Shown here in pieces: positions 1-5,923 of a DNA stretch of 5,923 bases. Numbering within the stretch: position 1 is the stretch's first letter; every line of letters begins with the position of its first letter. The translations under genes were made by a program, and so were the position numbers. Location: positions 1-5,923 of the forward strand of contig CAZMOK010000116.1 of NCBI GenBank assembly GCA_964567785.1, given 5' to 3'. The notes under the pieces are model-generated. The model worked only from the letters and a program-made list of their open reading frames with translations, searched no databases and was not told the DNA's origin. Source of the DNA: CAZMOK01 sp964567785 (GTDB lineage Bacteria > Bacteroidota > Bacteroidia > Bacteroidales > JAGOPY01).

Positions 1-1376
1 ACTTTATTCGGTTTTTCCAGTCCGTAGCCCGACACTTTGTCTTCACGCTTCAGCAGCACGGCGAAGATCACTCCCAGCAACCCGAGCACGGCCAGCATCA
101 GGATGGCCCAGGTGTAATCATAGGCTACCTCACCTGCTTCCAGGGCCTCAGGCGTTACCTGTGGGTTGGTCCTGTCGAGCACGATGCCAATTAGTAACGG
201 AAACGCCCACAATCCGAGGTTCTGGACAGTAAACATGGCGCCATAAGCGGTCCCGATCCGCTTTTCATCTATGAACTTGGCGATAGACGGCCACATGGCC
301 GCCGGGACGAGCGAGAAGGCAATCCCCAGCAGGATCATCAGCAGGATGGGGGATATCATGGTGAGTGAAAAGGCCAGGTGCACCAGCACTATGATCACCG
401 AACCGAAGATCATCAGGGTGGCGCTCCGGCCCCGGGTATCCACCAGCAAACCGAACAACGGCGTAAAGATCATGGTCCCGAACGACAGCAGGGAAGCTAT
501 GTAGCCGCTTTTTTCAAATCCATATCCGAACTTGTTGAGGAAGAAATCGGGGGCATACGACTGGAACGGGAAAACAGCGCTGTAAAAGGTAACGCAGAGA
601 AGTGTCACATAGATGAACGAGCGGTTGGTAACCAGTTTTCGCAAGTCGCTCCAGCTAAACTGCTCTTTTGCCGGCATTTCCAGGTTTTCTTTACGCTGCC
701 TGTCGAGCTTTACATCAAACATAACGTAGACAAAGAAAGCCAGCAACCCGATACCCACCAGTATGGCAGCCAGCCAGACAGCAACGGGCCAGTTGGGAAC
801 ATTTTCAGCAATATTGGATGAAATAATAAAAGCACCCATCGATCCGGCGCGGGCAATTCCTATTTTCAGTCCAAAAGCAAGCGCCAGCTCTTTTCCCTTG
901 AACCACTTCACAATGATCTTACTGATCACAACGATACTGGTCTCGGCTCCCAGTCCGTAAAAAAACCTGCCCAGCAACATCATCTTCAACTCGGGGGAAT
1001 AGGATGGCAGAAAGGAACTCATAAAAGCATACCCAAACCCTCCTTCGTGGAAATAACTGCTTGATCCATAAGCTGTAATAACAGCTCCACCGGCCATAAG
1101 CCCGACAAAAAGAAAACCGGTGCGACGTATTCCGATGGCATCGAGTATGATCCCGCCCAGGACTGCCATGCCAAGGAAGACATTCGGGATGGAATAAACC
1201 GAAACGAACAGTCCGAAATCGGTGGAGGTGAAGCCATACTGGCTTTCCAGCAAGCGCTTTAAAGGCGATATCGCATCGTAAAAATAATAGTTGGTTGCCT
1301 GTATGAAGGCCACGGTAAAAAGCACAAGCCACCGTACGGATGCTTTGTCCCTGAGGGTGCGCTTAAGGTTTTCCAT
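1..1376 (-). CDS. MFS transporter, MFSD1-like (3' end beyond window)
   Basis: Translating the minus strand from the ATG at 1376 gives at least 458 residues with no stop; the frame runs off the window at position 1. The protein is a polytopic membrane protein with about 12 hydrophobic segments and a polar central loop (about residues 225-250), the usual MFS plan. A motif-A-like loop after TM2 reads D79-A-I-G-I-R-R, with a counterpart D313-T-R-G-R in the second half. The strongest family signal is LGRFFYGLGAE (R137, E145) followed by WFKGKEL from W158 and IARAGS (R176), which matches my memory of animal MFSD1, a lysosomal dipeptide uniporter. E145 and R176 have the same spacing as the MFSD1 residues I recall as dipeptide-binding. 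The last hydrophobic helix is followed by a charged tail (KREDKVSGYG), so only a short C-terminus is missing. It should sit in the inner membrane. Peptide transport is inferred; other organic anions or sugars remain possible. It is divergent from the two protease genes. Confidence 0.88.
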   Translation of the reverse strand, partial: MENLKRTLRDKASVRWLVLFTVAFIQATNYYFYDAISPLKRLLESQYGFTSTDFGLFVSVYSIPNVFLGMAVLGGIILDAIGIRRTGFLFVGLMAGGAVITAYGSSSYFHEGGFGYAFMSSFLPSYSPELKMMLLGRFFYGLGAETSIVVISKIIVKWFKGKELALAFGLKIGIARAGSMGAFIISSNIAENVPNWPVAVWLAAILVGIGLLAFFVYVMFDVKLDRQRKENLEMPAKEQFSWSDLRKLVTNRSFIYVTLLCVTFYSAVFPFQSYAPDFFLNKFGYGFEKSGYIASLLSFGTMIFTPLFGLLVDTRGRSATLMIFGSVIIVLVHLAFSLTMISPILLMILLGIAFSLVPAAMWPSIAKFIDEKRIGTAYGAMFTVQNLGLWAFPLLIGIVLDRTNPQVTPEALEAGEVAYDYTWAILMLAVLGLLGVIFAVLLKREDKVSGYGLEKPNK

Positions 1377-1403
1377 ACTTTATCAGTAGGTTGAATACAG
1401 TCG

Positions 1404-1434
1404 CAAAAATAGACAAATCCATTTATCAGGCACA
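1404..1434 (-). promoter_or_regulatory. Candidate Bacteroidota-type promoter for the MFS gene
   Basis: On the minus strand, positions 1411-1404 read TATTTTTG, an exact match to the Bacteroidota -7 consensus TAnnTTTG. With a 19-base spacer, the -33 site at 1434-1431 reads TGTG, one mismatch from TTTG. Transcription would begin near 1397-1400, leaving a leader of about 20-25 bases before the ATG at 1376. No Shine-Dalgarno-like GGAG is seen in that leader, which is normal for this phylum. Confidence 0.55.
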
Positions 1435-1464
1435 TTAATGTTTCTGACCGACCGAATCCCAAAA

Positions 1465-1495
1465 TCTCAACACTCAAATCTTAACTCTCAACTCT
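1465..1495. repeat. Short CTCAA/AACTCT low-complexity tract
   Basis: The tract contains repeated pyrimidine-rich units: TCTCAA at 1465, ACTCAA at 1472 and AACTCTCAACTCT ending at 1495. They are irregularly spaced on one strand and lie between the two divergent promoters, immediately upstream of the plus-strand -7 element. It could be a degenerate simple-sequence repeat or an AT-rich upstream element. I see no dyad symmetry that would suggest a repressor operator. Confidence 0.5.
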
Positions 1496-1502
1496 AAAAT
1501 GC

Positions 1503-1510
1503 TATCTTTG
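1503..1510 (+). promoter_or_regulatory. Candidate Bacteroidota -7 promoter element for the protease pair
   Basis: TATCTTTG matches TAnnTTTG exactly. The expected -33 position (about 1480-1484) holds only TTAA-like sequence, so the upstream element is weak. Transcription would begin near 1516-1518, giving a leader of about 55 bases to the ATG at 1573. As the second protease gene starts only 9 bases after the first stop, this is the most likely promoter for both. Confidence 0.55.
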
Positions 1511-1572
1511 CAGAAAAGGCTGAAAATCCTCTTTTCATCCTGGAAAATTTTGCAATCACAATTGAATTGATC

Positions 1573-4029
1573 ATGAATAAAAAGCTACTCCTTACCCTTA
1601 CAATTGCAATACTTTATTTTCTTTTTTCTGCTTCGACCAGGGCACAGATCATGAAGCCGGGCCCGCCGCCCAGCCAGGTGCACCCGATTGAAGCCCATCA
1701 CGAATATATAGCCTACGCTGAACCTGATCTAACCTTATTGCTCGAGGAAGATTCGCTCAATGCTGAACTGGGATTTCCCTCTCCCGAGAGAATGGGCTTT
1801 TCGAAACCGGTCGAAATCAATATGACAGACAATGGAACCTGGACCGGCCTTCCCGACGGGAGCAGGGTCTGGCGCCTGGGGATCAATTACCCCGGAGCGC
1901 TGGCTTTAGGCGTGAATTTCGACAGGCTGTACATCCCCGAAGGAGGGGAGCTCTACTTTTACAGTAACGACGGGGAAATGATCAGCGGTGCCTTCACCCA
2001 CGAAAGCAACACCCCGCTGGGCGCCTTTTCGTCCGATTTCATTAAGGGCGACATGATGATCATCGAATACCTGCAACCGGCAGGGGATGAAACGCTTCCT
2101 GAATTTTCGATCGTGGAAGTTGTGTATGCCTACCGCAACATCTGGTTCAATTTCGAGCCTGAACGCGGCAACTCCTGGCCCTGCATGATCAACGTGGCCT
2201 GTGAAGAGGGCGAAGGCTGGGAAGACCAGGTAAAAGGTGTGACCAAGCTTTCCATCAAAAGAGGTTTTTACTATTACTGGTGCTCAGGGTCGCTCATCAA
2301 CACCACCGAGCACGCCAGGGACCCTTACGTACTCACTGCAGCCCACTGCGGCGAAGGGGCCTCATCGAACGACCTGCTGTACTGGAAATTCTATTTCAAC
2401 AACGAAGCTTCATGGTGCGGCGGCAATGCCGGCCCCACCAATGAATTCCTTACGGGATGCACAATGAAAGCGAAAGACCCCAGCGCCGCCGATGCAGGAT
2501 CGGACTTCTACCTTGTGCTCCTCAACCAGAGCGTACCGTCGGGGTTCGAAGTTTACTACAACGGCTGGAACCGCACCAACGTGGCCGCTCCAGACTCAGG
2601 TGTTTCCATCCACCACCCTGCCGGCGATATCAAGAAGATCTCAACCTATTACCAGATGATCTCGTCAGCCTGGTGGAACGGTCTTCCCTCCCACTGGCGC
2701 GTGCAATGGGCTGTAACGGCCAACGGGAACAACACGGTACAGGGCGGTTCATCGGGATCGCCGGTGTTTGATGCCGACGGTTACATTATGGGCGACCTCA
2801 CAGGTGGCTACCAGTCGAACTCATGCAACAACCCCTCACCAGCCTGGTACGGTAAGATATGGTACTCGTGGGACCAGAACGGGACCAATGCCTCAAGCCG
2901 CCTCAAAGACTGGCTCGACCCGATCAATACCGGTGAAATGAAGATCCCCGGCATACACCATGCAAACATGCCTCCTGTAGTTGATTTTACAGCGGATTCA
3001 ACAACCTTCCACCAGGGTGACTCAACCGGGTTCACCGACCTCACCACAGGTAACCCTGCGTTTTCCCACATGTGGGTGTTTGAGAACGGTATACCGGACA
3101 CCTCCTATGAAGAAAGCCCGGTTGTAAGATGGGACGATTACGGCACCTTCGACGTTTCCCTCACCGTCACCAATGCCGACGGTACCGAAACCGAGATAAA
3201 AACTGAATACATTACGGTTGAACAGATAGAAATGCCTGTGCCCGACTTCGCTGCCGATACCACAGAGATAACAGAAGGCGAAGAGATCAATTACACCGAC
3301 CTTTCCACAAACAATCCCTCTGAGTGGATGTGGATCTTCGAAGGCGGCACACCCGATACATCGTACGACCAGAACCCCGCCGAAATTGAATACAATGCAC
3401 CGGGGATTTTTGACGTCAAGCTGGTTGCTTCGAACCTGGGCGGCGCCGACTCAAACCTGAAGCTCGACTACATTACCGTGAACGAGGGCACTGCCCCCAC
3501 CTCTGACTTTACGGCCGATGTAACGCAGATCATGATAGGCGACACTGTCGATTTCACAGACCTGTCCAACGGGAACCCCACAAGCTGGACCTGGATCTTT
3601 GAAGGTGCGGAACCAAACGCATCCTCCTTCCAGCACCCTGAAGACATAATCTACAGCGAAGAAGGCACCTACGATGTATCGCTCAAGGTAAGGAATGCAT
3701 TCGGCAGCAACACCCAGCTCAAGGAGGATTATATCATTGTCGGGGCCGTAACGGTGCGTGAAATGAACAGCAATGCCGGAGTGGTAGTTTACCCGAACCC
3801 GGCAACCGACAAGGTCACTATCAGGATCACCAATGCCGCATTCACCGGCACACCTGTGACTGTCAGCATCTTTAACATGAACGGCAGCCGGGTTAACGAG
3901 ATACAATCCGACAGGCCTGTGGACAACATCCAGGTGAACATGGCAGGGCTGGAACCCGGACTGTACACGCTGAATATCAGCAACGGCAGCACAATCATTA
4001 CAAGAAAGGTTTCGTTACTATCACGTTAA
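1573..4029 (+). CDS. Secreted API-like serine endopeptidase with three PKD domains and T9SS sorting domain; S1 Asp replaced
   Basis: This 818-residue protein is predicted to be a secreted serine endopeptidase of family S1, lysyl endopeptidase (API) type. The ATG at 1573 starts a clean signal peptide (MNKK, then a hydrophobic core) cut after A24, leaving Q25. A propeptide (about 25-198) precedes a junction ER198/GNSWPC that aligns with the API mature start. The catalytic residues are H258 (LTAAHC), D311 (AGSDF) and S394 (GGSSGSP). All six API disulfide cysteines have equivalents (C204, C210, C237, C259, C282, C418), with one extra, C296. The end of the domain, RLKDWLDPINTG, is highly API-like. 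Three PKD domains (about 467-551, 555-638, 641-724) lead to a type A T9SS tail (about 737-818, starting VVVYPNP). The API S1-pocket Asp225 position is A424 and the His210 position is T410, so lysine specificity is doubtful. It is probably exported through the outer membrane and either anchored on the surface or released. It is first in a two-gene operon. Confidence 0.93.
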   Translation: MNKKLLLTLTIAILYFLFSASTRAQIMKPGPPPSQVHPIEAHHEYIAYAEPDLTLLLEEDSLNAELGFPSPERMGFSKPVEINMTDNGTWTGLPDGSRVWRLGINYPGALALGVNFDRLYIPEGGELYFYSNDGEMISGAFTHESNTPLGAFSSDFIKGDMMIIEYLQPAGDETLPEFSIVEVVYAYRNIWFNFEPERGNSWPCMINVACEEGEGWEDQVKGVTKLSIKRGFYYYWCSGSLINTTEHARDPYVLTAAHCGEGASSNDLLYWKFYFNNEASWCGGNAGPTNEFLTGCTMKAKDPSAADAGSDFYLVLLNQSVPSGFEVYYNGWNRTNVAAPDSGVSIHHPAGDIKKISTYYQMISSAWWNGLPSHWRVQWAVTANGNNTVQGGSSGSPVFDADGYIMGDLTGGYQSNSCNNPSPAWYGKIWYSWDQNGTNASSRLKDWLDPINTGEMKIPGIHHANMPPVVDFTADSTTFHQGDSTGFTDLTTGNPAFSHMWVFENGIPDTSYEESPVVRWDDYGTFDVSLTVTNADGTETEIKTEYITVEQIEMPVPDFAADTTEITEGEEINYTDLSTNNPSEWMWIFEGGTPDTSYDQNPAEIEYNAPGIFDVKLVASNLGGADSNLKLDYITVNEGTAPTSDFTADVTQIMIGDTVDFTDLSNGNPTSWTWIFEGAEPNASSFQHPEDIIYSEEGTYDVSLKVRNAFGSNTQLKEDYIIVGAVTVREMNSNAGVVVYPNPATDKVTIRITNAAFTGTPVTVSIFNMNGSRVNEIQSDRPVDNIQVNMAGLEPGLYTLNISNGSTIITRKVSLLSR
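2971..3744 (+). repeat. Three tandem PKD domains within the upstream protease
   Basis: Three consecutive repeats of about 84 residues start near 2971, 3235 and 3493. Each follows the same pattern: DFTAD or DFAAD near the start, a TDL(S/T) strand, W-x-F-E-(N/G)-G or W-I-F-E-G-A, a proline-containing loop, then G-x-(F/Y)-D-V-(S/K)-L and a closing YI(T/I)V. This is the PKD immunoglobulin-like fold common as spacers or binding modules in secreted Bacteroidota enzymes. The downstream paralog has only one copy, so copies were gained or lost after the gene duplication. Confidence 0.88.
3781..4026 (+). other. T9SS type A C-terminal sorting domain, upstream protease
   Basis: The last 82 residues begin VVVYPNPATDKVTIRI and continue with SIFNMNGSRV, an L-E-P-G-L-Y turn and a terminal RKVSLLSR. 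This matches the familiar Bacteroidota type A sorting domain: YPNP, then a D-x-x-G-x-x-V-like strand, G(L/I)Y and a basic K(K/V) near the end. It should direct passage through the type IX translocon, and it is usually removed by the sortase-like PorU. Confidence 0.9.
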
Positions 4030-4038
4030 CGGTAAATT

Positions 4039-5919
4039 ATGCGAATACCGCTCCTTTTTCCGGTCCTGTTCCTGCTGGCACTCCCTGCCGGGCTTTTTGC
4101 CCAGATCAGCCATGGGGGCAGTCCACCGAGCTTTGACAAAGACTATATCCCCGAACCTGAGGTCATAAGCCTCAGGGCGCCCGACCTTGCCTCCCTGCTG
4201 CGTGAAGATGCTGAGAACGGCAAAAACGGGTCGCCCGAACGTGTTGGGGTAGCCGTACAGGCCGGCATGGACCTTACCGGTGACGAACGCAAATACAGGC
4301 TCAGGAACGGCGATTTTGTCTACATAACATCCGTCGAAGTGGAAGGGGCCCTGGCCCTGTCGGGCTATTTCAGCCGTTTCCACCTGCCCGTGGGAGGCGA
4401 GTTGTATGTTTATGACGGTTCGAAAGAACACCTTCTGGGGGCCTTTACATCCGAGAATAACATGGAGCACAGGCTTTTCAGCACGGAGCTGGTACCCGGT
4501 GAGATCATAACTTTTGAATATTATGAGCCTTTCGATGCAAGAGGTCAAGCAGAGCTGATGCTGGATGAAATTGCATTTCATTATAAGAACTTCAGGAATA
4601 TATCCACTTCAGATTACTGCGAAGTGAATGTCAACTGCTCGCCCGAAGGCGACAACTGGCAGGACCAGAAGCGGGGCGTTGCCAGGATCTATGTAAAGGA
4701 GGGTCCCAGCTTCTTCTGGTGCACCGGCACGTTGATCAACAACACCCGCCGCGACTGGACCCCTTATTTCCTCACTGCCGAACATTGCGGCGACGATGCC
4801 TCGGCCGACGATTACCTGCAATGGGTATTCTACTTCAATTTCGAAGCGCCCGGCTGTGAAGACCCGCAGGTAAACCCCACTCCCCAGTCGATGGAGGGGG
4901 CCACGCTGCTCTCGAGTTACGAGGTTTCGGCAGGCTCCGATTTCAAGCTGCTGCTGTTGCAGGAAGAGGTGCCGGCCGATTTCGAGCCATTCTACAACGG
5001 CTGGGACAGGAGGAACCAAACCAGTGCGGGCGGGGTCACCATCCACCACCCCTCCGGCGATATAAAAAAGGTATCCACCTACACCACCCCCCTGGCTTCC
5101 ACAAGCTGGTCGGGCGACGATGAAACGCACTGGGAGGTGATCTGGTCGGGCACCGAGAACGGCCACGGGGTTACGGAGGGCGGTTCGTCAGGTTCACCCA
5201 TCTTCGACAGTGACGGATATGTCATAGGAACCCTTTCGGGCGGCAGGGCTGCCTGCGACCCGGGGGGCAGCGGTCCGGGAACGGGGCCTGACAAACCGGA
5301 TTACTATGGCAAGTTCTCCTGGTCGTGGGAATCGAACGGGAACACCCCGGAAACCCGGCTGCGCGACTGGCTCGACCCTGAGAACACCGGCGAGCTTTAT
5401 GTGCGCGGTATCAACAGCCAGCTCACGGCCGATTTCGATGCCGACAAAAGGGTGATCCTGGCCGGTGAGAGCGTGGAATTCACGAATGTTTCGGCCGGCA
5501 CACCCGACAATTTCGAATGGATCTTTCAAGGGGGCAACCCCTCGTCGAGCAACAGCAGTGATCCCGGAACGGTTCTATACGAGAAGGCGGGTGTTTATGA
5601 TGTGCGCCTGGTTGTGCAGAAAGACGACCTCTCAGATACCACCCTGAGGAAAAAGTTTATCGAAGTTGTTGGCGAGGTTTATCCCAATCCCGCCCGCGAC
5701 AAGCTGAAGGTATACATCGGCGACGAGCCGGTGAACTTTGTGCGGGTGGAGCTGGTGGACCTTTACGGACGGAAGGTTTACGATGAAGAGCTCAGCAACG
5801 ATGCCCTCGGCTTCCAGCTCATCCAGGTAGACCTGGCAGGCATTAGCTCAGGCATTTACTTCGTCCGCCTCACCCGCGACAACCGCTTCTCGGTGAAGAA
5901 GATTATGGTTGTTAATTAG
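4039..5919 (+). CDS. Secreted lysyl endopeptidase (API/PepK-like) with one PKD domain and T9SS sorting domain
   Basis: This complete 626-residue protein is predicted to be a secreted lysine-specific serine endopeptidase. The signal peptide (MRIPLLFPVLFLLALPAG) is cut after A21, leaving Q22. A propeptide (about 22-186) is followed by the mature domain. The triad is H249 (LTAEHC), D301 (AGSDF) and S384 (GGSSGSP). The six API disulfide cysteines are all present (C194, C200, C228, C250, C263, C406). D421 (KPDYYGK) aligns with API Asp225, the S1 residue that selects lysine, and W357 aligns with Trp169; the API His210 position is S400. The segment GWDRRNQ...IHHPSGDIKK is strikingly API-like. A glycine-rich loop (about 407-416) before D421 is longer than in API. 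One PKD domain (about 461-545) and a T9SS tail (546-626) follow. In this phylum, Porphyromonas PepK is a known T9SS-secreted Lys-specific relative. The gene starts 9 bases after the upstream stop, without a visible Shine-Dalgarno, so co-transcription is likely. Arg specificity is a weaker alternative. Confidence 0.93.
   Translation: MRIPLLFPVLFLLALPAGLFAQISHGGSPPSFDKDYIPEPEVISLRAPDLASLLREDAENGKNGSPERVGVAVQAGMDLTGDERKYRLRNGDFVYITSVEVEGALALSGYFSRFHLPVGGELYVYDGSKEHLLGAFTSENNMEHRLFSTELVPGEIITFEYYEPFDARGQAELMLDEIAFHYKNFRNISTSDYCEVNVNCSPEGDNWQDQKRGVARIYVKEGPSFFWCTGTLINNTRRDWTPYFLTAEHCGDDASADDYLQWVFYFNFEAPGCEDPQVNPTPQSMEGATLLSSYEVSAGSDFKLLLLQEEVPADFEPFYNGWDRRNQTSAGGVTIHHPSGDIKKVSTYTTPLASTSWSGDDETHWEVIWSGTENGHGVTEGGSSGSPIFDSDGYVIGTLSGGRAACDPGGSGPGTGPDKPDYYGKFSWSWESNGNTPETRLRDWLDPENTGELYVRGINSQLTADFDADKRVILAGESVEFTNVSAGTPDNFEWIFQGGNPSSSNSSDPGTVLYEKAGVYDVRLVVQKDDLSDTTLRKKFIEVVGEVYPNPARDKLKVYIGDEPVNFVRVELVDLYGRKVYDEELSNDALGFQLIQVDLAGISSGIYFVRLTRDNRFSVKKIMVVN
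5674..5916 (+). other. T9SS type A C-terminal sorting domain, downstream protease
   Basis: The final 81 residues start EVYPNPARDKLKVYI, then ELVDLYGRKVYDEE, an S-S-G-I-Y-F-V-R-L strand and the ending KKIMVVN. These are the standard elements of the type A sorting domain. It follows the PKD domain directly with almost no linker. It should act as the outer-membrane translocation signal and be cleaved on export. Confidence 0.92.
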
Positions 5920-5923
5920 TGTT

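Noticed and set aside
271..960. Plus-strand open frames opposite the transporter
   Set aside because: The minus-strand frame encodes a coherent multi-helix MFS protein throughout; the plus-strand translations are compositionally odd and have no family features.
1513..1536. GAAAAG/CTTTTC inverted repeat in the leader of the protease transcript
   Set aside because: Only six A/T-rich pairs close a 12-base loop, with no U-run or conserved aptamer-like core; not enough to call a terminator or riboswitch.
1567..1575. TTG at 1567 as the start of the upstream protease
   Set aside because: The in-frame ATG at 1573 gives a textbook signal peptide start (MNKK), and there is no Shine-Dalgarno sequence favouring the TTG; the TTG would add only two residues.
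4030..4038. Terminator or separate promoter between the two proteases
   Set aside because: The gap is just 9 bases and contains no hairpin or TAnnTTTG element.
4021..5166. Long minus-strand open frames opposite the downstream protease (about 186 and 185 codons)
   Set aside because: They lie wholly inside a well-supported coding gene, show no recognisable domain, and are explained by the codon bias of the sense gene.
1573..5919. Recent horizontal transfer or mobile element as source of the duplicated proteases
   Set aside because: No transposase, flanking repeats or tRNA are visible, and base composition looks similar across all three genes; the paralogs are well diverged in protein sequence, suggesting an old duplication.

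Overview
The window looks like a chromosomal segment of a member of the Bacteroidota, probably an environmental Bacteroidales/Marinilabiliales-type organism. Three things support this. Both secreted proteins end in type IX secretion (T9SS) type A sorting domains. Both signal peptides are predicted to be cleaved just before a glutamine, as is typical of the phylum. The intergenic region carries two matches to the Bacteroidota -7 promoter element TAnnTTTG, and none of the starts has a clear Shine-Dalgarno sequence. The species cannot be named from the sequence.

Layout: (1) Positions 1-1376, minus strand: an almost complete Major Facilitator Superfamily transporter. Its start is at 1376 and its 3' end lies just beyond position 1. 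It resembles the MFSD1 branch, whose animal member is a lysosomal dipeptide carrier. (2) Positions 1377-1572: a divergent intergenic region with one candidate promoter on each strand and a short CTCAA-rich repeat tract. (3) Positions 1573-4029, plus strand: a secreted protease of the lysyl endopeptidase (Achromobacter protease I, API) type, with signal peptide, propeptide, catalytic domain, three PKD domains and a T9SS tail. (4) Positions 4039-5919, plus strand: a paralogous protease, 9 bp downstream, with a single PKD domain and its own T9SS tail. No RNA genes, CRISPR arrays, insertion sequences or clear terminators were seen.

The two proteases are almost certainly a tandem duplication transcribed together. 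Both keep the His-Asp-Ser triad and the six API disulfide cysteines. They differ at the base of the S1 pocket. The downstream enzyme keeps the Asp that gives API its lysine specificity; the upstream enzyme has Ala there. They may therefore cut after different residues. With a possible di/oligopeptide carrier on the opposite strand, the locus can be read as a small protein-scavenging module: secreted proteases with different specificities plus peptide uptake across the inner membrane. That functional link is inference.
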